Shown here: one piece after another, positions 24,689-33,453 of the stretch
Position numbering within the stretch: the first letter of the stretch is position 1
How the letters are laid out: each line of letters begins with the position of its first letter
Source: Sva-07 sp035527095
GTDB lineage: Bacteria > Actinomycetota > Acidimicrobiia > Acidimicrobiales > Ilumatobacteraceae
Assembly: GCA_035527095.1 (NCBI GenBank)
Contig: DATLBC010000022.1
Location: 1 to 57,807 of the forward strand
DNA: 57,807 nucleotides
Direction of reading: 5' to 3'
Translations under genes and position numbers: made by a program
The notes under the pieces: model-generated
The model's input: the letters and a program-made list of their open reading frames with translations, nothing else
What the model was told of the DNA's origin: nothing
The model's database searches: none

Positions 24689-25519
24689 TCAGCTGATGCG
24701 ACCTGCTTCGTGGATCTCACGGCTGGAGCCGATGTTCATCCGGTTCGGCGTCATGCCGGCAGTGGTCTGGCCGGCGTCGACGACCAGCGTGTGGCCCGAC
24801 ACGTAGCGGGAATCGTCGCTGGCCAGGTACAAGGCAGCCGCGGCGATGTCGTGGGGAACTCCGGCGTAGCCGAGCGGTGACATCGAGGCAATCCGTTCGT
24901 TCGTCTTCTCCAAGTCGTTCGGATCACCGCTGGTGACCGACGCCGTCATGGCGGTGACCGTATTGCCGGGAGCGATCGCGTTGACCCGAATGCCGTTCGG
25001 CGCCAGCTCGTTGGCCACCGACTTCGTCAGACCGATCACCCCGTGCTTGGCAGCGGTGTACGCGTGCGGACCCAGCCCGCCGAGGACGCCAGCGGTGCTC
25101 GCAGTACTGATGATCACCCCGGAATTCTGCGGGAGCATCACGCGAGCTGCGTGCTTGGTGCCGAGGAACACGCCACGCAACAGGATCGCGATGGTGTTGT
25201 CCCATGCGTCGGTCGACATCTCGGAGATGCGCCCGACGGCGCCGACGATGCCGGCGTTGTTGAACATGATGTCGAGCTGGCCGAATTCGGACACCGCCAG
25301 GTCGACCGACGCCGCGACCTGCGATTCGTCGAGAACATTGACCTCCGCGAAGCGAGCCCGTGGTCCCAGTTCGGCGACCAGGGCGCGACCTGCGTCGACC
25401 TGCATGTCGGCGACGACCACCTGCGCGCCCTCCTCGACGAACAGCCGTGCAGTGCCGGCACCGATCCCGCTCGCCGCTCCGGTGATCACTGCAGTCTTTC
25501 CTTCGAGACGTCCGGTCAT
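24689..25519 (-). CDS. SDR family oxidoreductase
   Basis: This 276-aa classical SDR has TGAASGIG at residues 13-20, ADMQ after beta-2 (NAD likely), NNAG at 88-91 and Y154-xxx-K158 (YTAAK). After the usual end HTLVVDAGQTT it has about 20 extra residues. It lies between the VOC gene (convergent, 22 bases) and an APH-like kinase upstream on the same strand (45 bases), so the kinase and SDR may be cotranscribed. Confidence 0.93.
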   Translation of the reverse strand: MTGRLEGKTAVITGAASGIGAGTARLFVEEGAQVVVADMQVDAGRALVAELGPRARFAEVNVLDESQVAASVDLAVSEFGQLDIMFNNAGIVGAVGRISEMSTDAWDNTIAILLRGVFLGTKHAARVMLPQNSGVIISTASTAGVLGGLGPHAYTAAKHGVIGLTKSVANELAPNGIRVNAIAPGNTVTAMTASVTSGDPNDLEKTNERIASMSPLGYAGVPHDIAAAALYLASDDSRYVSGHTLVVDAGQTTAGMTPNRMNIGSSREIHEAGRIS

Positions 25520-25564
25520 CGCGTTCTCCTCTGGTTGGTCATCGTGGTGGTCATACGTTTGCGG

Positions 25565-26656
25565 TCACGCGCCGAATCCGTGGTCGAGCAGGGCAGCCTG
25601 CGCGCGCTCGACCACTGCGGTCCACAGCGCAACGGCGCGTTCGCTGGTGAAGTCGAGGGTCCCCACGGCGAACACCGGGATCACCCAGCCGCACGCGATG
25701 CCGACTCTGTAGTCCGCCTGCAACGACTCGAAGGAGTACCCGCTGACACCGTTCGCCACGAGGGCGTCGTGGTAGGCGTGGAGCAGGTCGGTCTCGTGAG
25801 CGCGTCGGTCCGCAACGTTGAGATTCTGCGAGAGCAGGTAGCCGACGTCTTCGGTACCGCCGCCCTGGCTGATCGTCTGCCAGTCGACCACGGCCACGGA
25901 GCCGTCGGTGTCGAACATCAGGTTGTCGGCGCGGTAGTCGAAGTGGACCAGCGTGTGCGGCATCGCCTCGAGATCGTCGAGGATCTGCCCGCGAACCGAC
26001 GAGTACCCGGCCACGTAAGCCTCGAGTTCGGGCAGGATCACGTTGCCGAATGCTTCCATGAAGCCAGGAAGCGATGCGTCGTAGATCGCCGCGCCGGACT
26101 GGTTCAGCGGTCCGTTGATGATCGGCACGAAGTCAGCGTCTTCGAGACCGGCGCCTCCCCAGAACGCGGCGTGATGACCGGCAAGCGCCACGAGGGCCTG
26201 TTTGGCCTGCTCGACGCTGAGCCCTGCCAGCTGGTCACCCAGCGTCAGCGTCGACAGGTCCTCCATCAGGAGCATGTACCGCTCGTCCTCGGGTACGTCG
26301 GCGGTGTCGCAGGTGACGTGGTACACCGCAGGTGTCCGCAGCGATGACTTCGGCGCGAGCTCGGCGTAGAAGCGATGCTCACGTTCGTAGATCCGAGTGG
26401 GGTGCATCATCGCTCGGACTTCTGGCGACGAGGTCGGGAACTTCGCAATCACGCTGGTGGGCGCATCGGTCGCCGCGCCCTCGTACACCACGCCGACCTT
26501 GCCGACTTCACCCATGAAGCCAACGCCGGCAGCACCCGTGTCGAGCACCACCGAGGCAACGGAGGTGTCGGCACCGATCGTGCCCGATCCTCGCAACGCC
26601 TCGGTCATCCACTCGGCAGTGATCTCGCTCGTGGTCGTGGGGAGGTTGGAAGTCAT
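25565..26656 (-). CDS. Aminoglycoside phosphotransferase (APH)/choline kinase-like protein
   Basis: This 363-aa protein has the APH kinase fold. The catalytic loop is HFDYRADNLMFD (HxDxxxxN) and the metal-binding block is VVDWQ. The hinge region YMLLMEDLSTLTLGDQL is also typical. In actinobacteria many such proteins phosphorylate unknown small molecules rather than antibiotics, and relatives (ACAD10/11-like) phosphorylate hydroxyacyl-CoA; the surrounding lipid/aromatic catabolic genes make that plausible. I chose ATG 26656, seven bases after a TACGTT box. Confidence 0.88.
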   Translation of the reverse strand: MTSNLPTTTSEITAEWMTEALRGSGTIGADTSVASVVLDTGAAGVGFMGEVGKVGVVYEGAATDAPTSVIAKFPTSSPEVRAMMHPTRIYEREHRFYAELAPKSSLRTPAVYHVTCDTADVPEDERYMLLMEDLSTLTLGDQLAGLSVEQAKQALVALAGHHAAFWGGAGLEDADFVPIINGPLNQSGAAIYDASLPGFMEAFGNVILPELEAYVAGYSSVRGQILDDLEAMPHTLVHFDYRADNLMFDTDGSVAVVDWQTISQGGGTEDVGYLLSQNLNVADRRAHETDLLHAYHDALVANGVSGYSFESLQADYRVGIACGWVIPVFAVGTLDFTSERAVALWTAVVERAQAALLDHGFGA

Positions 26657-26663
26657 GGCGGCG

Positions 26664-26669
26664 AACGTA
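26664..26669 (-). promoter_or_regulatory. -10 box TACGTT of a leaderless promoter
   Basis: TACGTT on the minus strand, seven bases before the ATG at 26656. Confidence 0.6.
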
Positions 26670-26704
26670 GCGACGTACCGCAAGCTCGCTCGCACCGGAA
26701 CGAG

Positions 26705-26734
26705 GCTGACCCCTACATCGCGGGTCTGACCCCT
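26705..26734. repeat. Short GGGGTCAGACCC repeat, copy 2 (inverted)
   Basis: It carries the reverse complement of the sequence at 16572-16592, with an extra flanking GACCCC, so that AGGGGTCAG appears at both ends on the minus strand. It lies between the Rieske ferredoxin stop and the APH-like gene start. Confidence 0.55.
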
Positions 26735-26751
26735 GATGCAGAACTCGGCAG

Positions 26752-27123
26752 TCAGCGCGTCCGAAGGCGGCCCGTGTCGGGGCCGGAGTCGTCGGTGTCA
26801 CGGCCACCGATCACCACGACGGCAACTCCGTCGGATTCCTCGACGCGATGACATCCGACGCCCTCCCATGCCGGCGGACCGGAGTGCGATCCGTCGCGGA
26901 CGTCGAAGGAGGCGCCGTGAAGCGGACACGTCAGGCCGAACCCGCGCAGGCGTCCTTCGCTCAGGGGTGTGTCGGCGTGCGAGCAGTTGTCGTCGAGCGC
27001 GTAGAGCGAGCCGGCGACGCGACACACGACGACACCATCGCGTCCGATGCTCTCGAAGCACCGCAGTTGCCCGTCGGCGAGATCGCTGAGATCGCCGAGA
27101 TCGACGCGTTCGCCATCAACCAT
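26752..27123 (-). CDS. Rieske [2Fe-2S] ferredoxin
   Basis: This 123-aa protein is a stand-alone Rieske ferredoxin: C47-x-H49 (CSHADTPLSEG) and C66-xx-H69 (CPLHGASFD). Such proteins carry electrons from a flavin reductase to a Rieske oxygenase. The start ATG 27123 lies eight bases inside the end of the Rieske oxygenase gene upstream, so the two are coupled and this is very likely the electron donor of that oxygenase. About 20 extra polar residues follow the core. It is the only ferredoxin gene in the window and could serve the other oxygenases too. Confidence 0.93.
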   Translation of the reverse strand: MVDGERVDLGDLSDLADGQLRCFESIGRDGVVVCRVAGSLYALDDNCSHADTPLSEGRLRGFGLTCPLHGASFDVRDGSHSGPPAWEGVGCHRVEESDGVAVVVIGGRDTDDSGPDTGRLRTR

Positions 27124-28471
27124 CGAGCGGCCCCAGTGCCAGGTGGCGATCGATCGTGTCGTGGAAGTACTTGATCCGGCGTTCCTGCCACGGCATGTAC
27201 TCGCCACGGAAGCCACGCGACCGGAGGCCCTGTTGCTGCGTATTCCAGATCGCAACGTCCTGGTCGATGCCGGGCCCGCAGGAGACCTCCCCGGCGATCC
27301 CGGTCTGGTGCTCGACCTGATGGTCGATCGACACCCAGTCGCGCATCGAGTTCGACCAGTACTCACTGGAGCCCTCGGGGAACAGCGTGAGGTACCACAT
27401 GTCGAAGTAGCACCGCTGCGGGTCGGTCGGGTCGGGAGTGGCGCGCAACCAGATGCAGCCGTCGGGCTTCATGCTGAACGAGATGTTCGGGAACACGGTG
27501 TAGTGGTAGTTGTCGGTCAGCTGCTCGTCGGAGTAGGACGAGAAGTCGTACCCCTTCGATGCGCCAAGTTCTCGCTTGCGTTGCTGCAAGGCCGTGCGCA
27601 GGGACGGCAGATCGCCGAGGTGGGGCTCGGGGTCGAGTTCCCAGAACTCGAGGTCGGGTCCGAGGCTCTTGATCGTGCGCTCCGGCTTGCCTTGGTACTG
27701 CGGGCCCGGCGCGCCGCCGGGCATCAGCATCCGTGCGTGCCCCGATGGGTAGAGATCGAACTGACAACCACTGTGGTGCTCGTTCATCGACGCCAGGGTC
27801 TGAGGGTGGACGTACGGGAGGTGGTAGCTCTCGTTGAAGTTGTCCTGGACGCACTTCCAGTTGAAGTTGCCGGCGACGGTCACCCAGTGAGTGCGCTTCA
27901 TCTGCTCCATGCGGTACACGTCGAGATGTTCCGCAACCGGGTCGAGCCACTCGCGCAGCGGCGCGGCGTCGGGGTCCATGTTGAACCAGATGAACCCGGC
28001 CCACGTGTCAGATGGCATCTCGACGAGGTTGCGGACCCCACACGGGCTGCCCTGCGGGAAGTCGTCCTCGTCGGGGACCCAGTTGAGTCGCCCATCGGTA
28101 CCGAAGCGCCATCCGTGATAGGCGCACTGGAATTCACCGGTCAGCAGCGAGCCGACCTCGGCCGTCACGAGACGATTGCCACGGTGCTGGCACACGTTGA
28201 AGAACACTCGGACCACGTCGTCTTCGCCGCGCACTGCGATGACCGAATCGCGTCCGATCTCGTAGGTGACGTAGTCGCCGGGCTCGGCGATCTGATCGAC
28301 ACGACCCGCGACCTGCCACACGCGTGGCCACAGCGACTCCTCTTCGCGACGGGCGAACTCGGGCGCCCAGTAGCGCTCGCTCCGTATTGCCGTAGAGCTC
28401 AGTTCCGGTTCGGGCGCCTTGTTGCGCGGGGTTCCCCGCACCGTCACGGGCTGTTCGATGATGTCGGTCAT
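27116..28471 (-). CDS. Rieske non-haem iron oxygenase, alpha subunit (RHO 4)
   Basis: This 451-aa oxygenase has Rieske ligands C94/H96 and C116/H119 (CQHRGNRL ... CAYHGWRF) and the iron site NWKCVQDNFNESYHLPYVH. It belongs to the larger aromatic ring-hydroxylating type. It is translated together with the Rieske ferredoxin that overlaps its end. A GAGGAG lies upstream of ATG 28471. It is divergent from the VOC-Rieske-SnoaL-ligase operon. Confidence 0.94.
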   Translation of the reverse strand: MTDIIEQPVTVRGTPRNKAPEPELSSTAIRSERYWAPEFARREEESLWPRVWQVAGRVDQIAEPGDYVTYEIGRDSVIAVRGEDDVVRVFFNVCQHRGNRLVTAEVGSLLTGEFQCAYHGWRFGTDGRLNWVPDEDDFPQGSPCGVRNLVEMPSDTWAGFIWFNMDPDAAPLREWLDPVAEHLDVYRMEQMKRTHWVTVAGNFNWKCVQDNFNESYHLPYVHPQTLASMNEHHSGCQFDLYPSGHARMLMPGGAPGPQYQGKPERTIKSLGPDLEFWELDPEPHLGDLPSLRTALQQRKRELGASKGYDFSSYSDEQLTDNYHYTVFPNISFSMKPDGCIWLRATPDPTDPQRCYFDMWYLTLFPEGSSEYWSNSMRDWVSIDHQVEHQTGIAGEVSCGPGIDQDVAIWNTQQQGLRSRGFRGEYMPWQERRIKYFHDTIDRHLALGPLDG

Positions 28472-28585
28472 AGCACGCTCCTCGACCAGTACTCGGAAGT
28501 TCCGCGCCCACTAACCTAATGAGCGTTCAGCAACTCGGACGGCTCCGAGCTGCAGGAGAACACCACCAGGGGGACCCGACCACAC

Positions 28586-28618
28586 ATGCAACGACGCTCG
28601 ACGGGTTCGCCCGGATGA
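28586..28618 (+). other. Possible leader peptide coupled to the VOC gene
   Basis: A 10-codon frame (MQRRSTGSPG) starts at ATG 28586, 11 bases after AGGGGGA, and its TGA overlaps the ATG of the VOC gene at 28615 as ATGA. A TAACCT box at 28512-28517 could drive it. It may only hand ribosomes to the main gene. Confidence 0.35.
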
Positions 28619-29121
28619 TCCGCGGCATCCACCATGTCGCGATCTCGACTCCCGACCTGGATCGTCTCGCCGCGTTCTACACCGACGTGATGGGCTTCGA
28701 GGTCGTGATGGCCACGCAGTGGCGAGACCGAGAGATCGTCGACCGGATGATCGGCCTGACGGGCTCTGCTGCGCGGCAGGTGATGTTGAAGGCCGGGAAC
28801 GCGTACCTCGAACTGTTCCAGTACGAGTCGCCAGCGCCGCGAGTCGCCGATCCTGCCCGAGATCCGTCGTGGCACGGTTACACGCATTTCTGCGTCGACG
28901 TCGTCGACATCGATGCCGAGTACGAACGACTCTCGGCACACGGGATGACGTTCCACGCTCCCCCGCCCTCCGTCGGCGAGATGGGGCACGCGCGGCTCCG
29001 GGCGATCTACGCCCGCGACCCCGACGGCAACATCGTCGAACTGCAGGAGGTGCTCGACCCCGACCTCCCGTTCGGGCTCGACCACACCCAACTCGTCAGC
29101 TTCGAAAGGGCAGCACCATGA
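28615..29121 (+). CDS. VOC family protein (glyoxalase/extradiol-dioxygenase fold)
   Basis: This 168-aa protein shows both VOC repeats: MIRGIHHVAISTPDLDRLAAFYTDVMGFEVV with the first metal His, and WHGYTHFCVDVVDIDAEYERL with the second, then ARDPDGNIVELQEVL with the Glu ligand. It probably binds a divalent metal and acts on an intermediate made by the coupled Rieske oxygenase: its stop overlaps the ATG of that gene (ATGA). I chose ATG 28615; an in-frame ATG at 28519 would add 32 residues unlike the family. Confidence 0.88.
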   Translation: MIRGIHHVAISTPDLDRLAAFYTDVMGFEVVMATQWRDREIVDRMIGLTGSAARQVMLKAGNAYLELFQYESPAPRVADPARDPSWHGYTHFCVDVVDIDAEYERLSAHGMTFHAPPPSVGEMGHARLRAIYARDPDGNIVELQEVLDPDLPFGLDHTQLVSFERAAP

Positions 29122-30527
29122 GCGAGGCCGTCATGCCCGTCACCATCGGTCCCGGCGAGGCGCGATGTCCCGGACCGAGTACGAGGGACCTGATCCTCGG
29201 CGACTCGACGCCTCCGCCGTCGCCACTGCTCGAGGAGTCGTACACATACGCCGGCGACGACGACGTGCCGTACGACGAGTTCACGTCCCCGGCCTTCGCC
29301 GCCGCCGAGCACGACCACGTCTGGTCACGCACCTGGCAATGGGCATGCCGCGAGGAGCACATTCCCGAGCCGGGCGACTACTACGTCTACGACATCGGCG
29401 ACCGGTCCGCAGTGATCGTGCGTGGGCCCGACGGCACGGTGAAGGCGTTCCACAACGCCTGCTTGCACCGCGGCACGCAGCTCAAGCCGCCGGCATCGGT
29501 CGGCTACAGCCCGAAGCTGCGCTGCCCGTTCCATGGGTGGACCTGGTCGCTCGACGGAGAGCTGACCGACCTGCCATGCGAGTGGGACTTCCCGCACGTC
29601 GACGCCGACGAATTCCGCTTGCCCCAGGTGCGCACCGGCCTCTGGGGGGGCTTCGTCTTCGTCAACTTCGACGACGACGCTCCCTCGCTGCAGGAGTATC
29701 TCGGCGTGCTGCCGGAGCACTTCGCGAACTGGGATCTCGCCGATCGCTACGTCGAGGTGCACATTCGCAAACGGCTCCCGGCGAACTGGAAGGCCTCGGC
29801 CGAGGCCTTTCTCGAGGCGTATCACATCCTCGAAACGCACTCGCAGTCGATCTACACCGCCGGGGACGCCAACGCCCAGTACGACGTGTTCGGCGACCAC
29901 GTTAGCCGATTCATCCACACGATCGGCACGACGAGCCCGCACGTGCCGGCCGAGAAGCGCCCCGACGAACAGCGCATCTTGAACATGCTGATGGCGCGCA
30001 AGAACCCCGGTCACGAGGTTCCGGCGATCCCGGAGGGCGAACGCGCCCGCGACGTGTACGCCCGACACATGCAGGCAGTACTCGGCGAGCAGTACGACAA
30101 CGACTTCTCGCATCTGTCGGTGACCGAGACGATCGACTCGATCGAGTACTTCGTGTTCCCAAACGCCTTCTTCTTCCCCGGCCTCCAGATCCCGCTGTGC
30201 TACCGGTTCCGGCCCGACGGTCCAGACCCCGATCGCTGCATCTACGAGGTGCTCTTCCTCAGGCCCAAGCCACGGTCGGGTCCGACGCCGCCACCCGCCG
30301 AACCGTTCGACCTCGACGTCGACGACAGCTACACGACCGTGCCCGGGCTGCCGACCTCGCTCGGCCAGGTGCTCGACCAGGACACCACGAACCTGGCGGC
30401 ACAGACCCGCGGCTTCAAAGCGAGCAAGAAGCGCGGCCAAACACTCGGCAACTACCAGGAAGTGCGCGCCCGACACTTCCAGTCAACGGTCCGCCGATAC
30501 ATCAACGAAGGGACATTCACCACATGA
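29118..30527 (+). CDS. Rieske non-haem iron oxygenase, alpha subunit (RHO 5)
   Basis: This 469-aa oxygenase has Rieske ligands C115/H117 and C136/H139 (CLHRGTQL ... CPFHGWTW) and the iron site NWKASAEAFLEAYHILETH. It resembles RHO 2 and RHO 3 but has no inserted DPHLC module. The start ATG 29118 has GAAAGGG upstream and overlaps the VOC stop; its own stop overlaps the next start. The four genes VOC, Rieske, SnoaL-like and acyl-CoA ligase thus form one translationally coupled operon, probably one catabolic route. Confidence 0.94.
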   Translation: MSEAVMPVTIGPGEARCPGPSTRDLILGDSTPPPSPLLEESYTYAGDDDVPYDEFTSPAFAAAEHDHVWSRTWQWACREEHIPEPGDYYVYDIGDRSAVIVRGPDGTVKAFHNACLHRGTQLKPPASVGYSPKLRCPFHGWTWSLDGELTDLPCEWDFPHVDADEFRLPQVRTGLWGGFVFVNFDDDAPSLQEYLGVLPEHFANWDLADRYVEVHIRKRLPANWKASAEAFLEAYHILETHSQSIYTAGDANAQYDVFGDHVSRFIHTIGTTSPHVPAEKRPDEQRILNMLMARKNPGHEVPAIPEGERARDVYARHMQAVLGEQYDNDFSHLSVTETIDSIEYFVFPNAFFFPGLQIPLCYRFRPDGPDPDRCIYEVLFLRPKPRSGPTPPPAEPFDLDVDDSYTTVPGLPTSLGQVLDQDTTNLAAQTRGFKASKKRGQTLGNYQEVRARHFQSTVRRYINEGTFTT

Positions 30528-30952
30528 GCCGAGATTCGATCGAAGACCTCGTCCACGCCTACGCCGACGCCGTCGTGCATCGCAATGCCGACCAGTGGTC
30601 GTCGACGTGGGCGGCCGACGCTGTCTGGGAGTTGGGCAAGGGACGCCAGGTCGAAGGGCGCGACGCCATCCTCGACCTGTGGAACTCGGCGATGGACGGC
30701 TTCAAGGCCGTCGTCCAGAACGTCGTCAACGGCACGGCCGATCTCGATGACGTTGCGGGGACCGGAACGGGTCGCTGGTACATCCACGAGCACTGGTGCC
30801 GCGCCGACGACTCCCGCGGCATCCTGCTCGCCTACTACGACGACACCTACACCCGCGTCGACGGTGAGTGGCTGTTCGCCAGCCGCGAGCTCGTCGTCCA
30901 GTACGGCGGCGCACCCGATCTGTCCGGTCCCTTCCTGAACGCTTGGAGCTGA
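30524..30952 (+). CDS. SnoaL-like / NTF2-fold protein
   Basis: This 142-aa protein has the SnoaL pattern (DLVHAYADAVVHRNADQWSSTWAADAVWELGKGRQVEGRDAILDLW ... YDDTYTRVDGEWLFASRELVVQY). It overlaps the Rieske oxygenase gene by 4 bases (ATGA) with GAAGGGA upstream, and lies six bases before the acyl-CoA ligase. It may be a small partner subunit of the oxygenase, like true dioxygenase beta subunits, which share this fold, or a separate dehydratase. Confidence 0.88.
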   Translation: MSRDSIEDLVHAYADAVVHRNADQWSSTWAADAVWELGKGRQVEGRDAILDLWNSAMDGFKAVVQNVVNGTADLDDVAGTGTGRWYIHEHWCRADDSRGILLAYYDDTYTRVDGEWLFASRELVVQYGGAPDLSGPFLNAWS

Positions 30953-30958
30953 CCTGCG

Positions 30959-32521
30959 ATGTCCGTCCTCACCTCTGGCTTCGCCGCGACCAAGGGCACC
31001 GATCTCGCGCTCGCCGATGACACCGGAGCTCGAACCTGGGCCGAACTCGACGAACGCGTCAACCGACTGATCCACAGTTTCCGTGACGCCGGCATCGGTG
31101 CCGGCGACACGATCTCGGTCATCTCGGGCAACTGCAACGAATGGTTCGAGGTTGCGTTCGCCTGCGCGAACGCCGGCATCGTCTACGTGCCGGTGAATTG
31201 GCACTTCGTCGCCGCCGAAATCGCGTACGTGCTCGACGATTCCGGATCGAAGGCGGTGGTGGTCGGCCACCACTTCCTCGAACAGGCGACCAAAGCGCTC
31301 GCCGACGAGCGATCGAGCGGCGTCGAGCTGGCACTCGTCGTCGGTGCGCCAACCACGGGACGCTTCCAGAACTACGACGAGTTCGTCGCGGCCGGATCAC
31401 CCGACGAGCCGGAGGGGCAGAGCTTCGGCGGGCCGATGTTCTACACCAGCGGTACCACGGGCAACCCGAAGGGAGTTCGGAGTTCGCTGACCAACATGCC
31501 GGGTGACGCCGACCCCGCGATCTGGCAGCTGGTCGGTGCCGGCTTCTCGTCGATGGTGCCCGAAGGCGGCCGCACCGTGCTGTGCGGGCCGTTCTACCAC
31601 TCGGCCCAGTGGGCCTTTTCGTTCCTGCCGATGATCGTCGGAACCGCCACGGTGATGCAACACAAGTACGACAGCGCCGGGGTGCTCGCGCTGATCGACG
31701 AGTACCAGGCCACCAACATCCACCTCGTGCCGACGCAGATGAAGCGGATGGTCGACCTGCCCGACGATGTGAAGAAGTCGTTCGACGGGTCGTCGCTGCA
31801 TCTCGTGCTGCATGGCGCCGCGCCCTGCCCGCCCCTGGTGAAGCAGGCGATGATCGAGTGGTGGGGCCCGGTGATCACCGAGTACTACGGCTCGACCGAG
31901 GGGTCGGTGATCACGATGATCGACTCCGAGTCGTGGCTGGCCAAGGGTGGCAGCGTCGGTCAGCCAATGCCGAACATGGAGGTGATCGTCGTCGGCGACG
32001 ACGGGACACGCCTCGGAGCGAACCAGCCCGGCACCCTGTATTTCCGAAACGCGATGGGCACGGACTTCGAGTATCACAATGCCCCGGAGAAGACCGCGGA
32101 TGTGCACCTCGAACCCGGCGTGTTCACCACCGGCGACGTCGGCTACCTCGACGACGACGGGTATCTCTGGTTGAGCGACCGCAAGATCGACATGATCATC
32201 TCCGGCGGGGTCAACATCTACCCGGCCGAGATCGAAGGCGTGCTCGGTGGCCACGACCTCGTCGCCGAGGTCGCGGTGATCGGCGTACCGAACGAGGAGT
32301 TCGGCGAGGAGGTCAAGGCGATCGTGGCGCTGATCGACCCCTCACTCGGCACCGATGCGCTGGCCGACGAACTGCGCGCCTACTGCCGTGAGCTGCTCGC
32401 CGGCTACAAGGTGCCCCGATCGATCGACTTCCTCGCCGAGCTTCCGTCCACCGGCACCGGCAAGATCCAGAAGGCCAAACTCCGCGATCCCTACTGGAAG
32501 GGCCGCGATCGCCAGATCTGA
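30959..32521 (+). CDS. AMP-dependent acyl-CoA synthetase (FadD-like)
   Basis: This 520-aa enzyme is a full-length acyl-adenylate/CoA ligase: P-loop TSGTTGNPKG at residues 163-172, YYGSTEG, the hinge block LSDRKIDMIISGGVNIYPAE, and STGTGKIQK with the catalytic Lys near the end. It is the last gene of the VOC-Rieske-SnoaL operon and is close in sequence to the ligase at 14463-16025. It probably activates the acid left after oxygenation, for beta-oxidation. Confidence 0.94.
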   Translation: MSVLTSGFAATKGTDLALADDTGARTWAELDERVNRLIHSFRDAGIGAGDTISVISGNCNEWFEVAFACANAGIVYVPVNWHFVAAEIAYVLDDSGSKAVVVGHHFLEQATKALADERSSGVELALVVGAPTTGRFQNYDEFVAAGSPDEPEGQSFGGPMFYTSGTTGNPKGVRSSLTNMPGDADPAIWQLVGAGFSSMVPEGGRTVLCGPFYHSAQWAFSFLPMIVGTATVMQHKYDSAGVLALIDEYQATNIHLVPTQMKRMVDLPDDVKKSFDGSSLHLVLHGAAPCPPLVKQAMIEWWGPVITEYYGSTEGSVITMIDSESWLAKGGSVGQPMPNMEVIVVGDDGTRLGANQPGTLYFRNAMGTDFEYHNAPEKTADVHLEPGVFTTGDVGYLDDDGYLWLSDRKIDMIISGGVNIYPAEIEGVLGGHDLVAEVAVIGVPNEEFGEEVKAIVALIDPSLGTDALADELRAYCRELLAGYKVPRSIDFLAELPSTGTGKIQKAKLRDPYWKGRDRQI

Positions 32522-32542
32522 GCACGCCTCCCACCCACCCGC

Positions 32543-32642
32543 GATGAGCGAAACGACCGCATACGGCGGTTTGGCTCATCGCAGCCGGCGTCCGCTCCAC
32601 CCGCGATGAGCGAAACGACCGCATACGGCGGTTTGGCTCATC
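32543..32642. repeat. Pair of identical 38-bp palindromic repeats, 62-bp period
   Basis: Copies at 32543-32580 and 32605-32642 are identical and begin GATGAGCGAAACGACCG, with a 24-base spacer. They lie between convergent genes. The GCTCATCG end of the second copy supplies the stop codon (CGA TGA) of the ThuA-like gene on the minus strand. Confidence 0.93.
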
Positions 32643-33435
32643 GCTGCGGCGTCGTGGTGGCGGCCCAGTTGATCGAGTTGGCCAGAATGCGCCGGTAGGT
32701 CGGGTCGGCGTAGGTGTTCGGGCCGTCGCCGAACTGGAGGTAGGCGATCGGTGATCGGCCAACTGTCGTGGTCCAGGCGACCAGGTCGCTCCCAGGCGGG
32801 TGACTCCAACCGGCGCGGTCGTTCCGGCTGCCGCGGATCGCGAGGTCGGCCGAATAGAAGTTGGTGTCGACGAAGTCGTACGTGCTGCGCATCAGCGGCT
32901 GCACGCGGTCCTCGAACACCGGGAACAGGTAGAGCTCGTCGGTGATCTCGAAGGTGGGGTCGACCCCTTCGCAGATCGGGTGGCTGGTGTCGAGCACCTC
33001 GACGGTGTGTGTCACATCGTGCCGATATCCCGAATCGGGGTATGCGACCCCGCCGAGGACCGCCGGCTGATAGTGGAAGCGACCGCCGACGATGTCTGCG
33101 TAGCCCTCCCACGCCGGCCAACCAGCGATCGCATGATGCAGAAACACCATGCCCTTGCCCTCGTTCAGGAGTGAGCGGAACTTGTCCGGATAACCCTCGG
33201 GTGGATCCGAAAACTCCGCCGGCGGATCCGACCGGCCGAACACGACGCCCGGCATGTCGTACATCACGAAGACATCGAAGTCGGCTGCTCGGGCCGGTTC
33301 GACGAGCTCCAAGGCCTCCGGCTGCTCGACGCGGGTCCAGTCGATGCCCTCCATCGATTCGAACACGTCGAAGAACGCGGGCCCGTCGAACGGATGCCCC
33401 TTCGTGACGACGGCAACACGAATCACACCCGACAT
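32638..33435 (-). CDS. ThuA-like domain protein (glutamine-amidotransferase-like fold)
   Basis: This 265-aa protein resembles the ThuA-like/trehalose-utilisation family: VIRVAVVTKGHPFDGPAFFDVFE at the start, FDVFVMYDMPG, LLNEGKGMVFLHHAIAGWPAWEGYADIVGGRFHY and GRSPIAYLQFGDGPNTYADPTYRRIL. The fold is like class I glutamine amidotransferases without the usual Cys; some members bind or process sugars. Function is unknown. ATG 33435 has TACGTT six bases upstream. The stop codon lies in a palindromic repeat. Confidence 0.8.
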   Translation of the reverse strand: MSGVIRVAVVTKGHPFDGPAFFDVFESMEGIDWTRVEQPEALELVEPARAADFDVFVMYDMPGVVFGRSDPPAEFSDPPEGYPDKFRSLLNEGKGMVFLHHAIAGWPAWEGYADIVGGRFHYQPAVLGGVAYPDSGYRHDVTHTVEVLDTSHPICEGVDPTFEITDELYLFPVFEDRVQPLMRSTYDFVDTNFYSADLAIRGSRNDRAGWSHPPGSDLVAWTTTVGRSPIAYLQFGDGPNTYADPTYRRILANSINWAATTTPQR

Positions 33436-33441
33436 GCCGCG

Positions 33442-33447
33442 AACGTA
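33442..33447 (-). promoter_or_regulatory. -10 box TACGTT of a leaderless promoter
   Basis: TACGTT on the minus strand, six bases before the ATG at 33435. Confidence 0.6.
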
Positions 33448-33453
33448 CCCACC

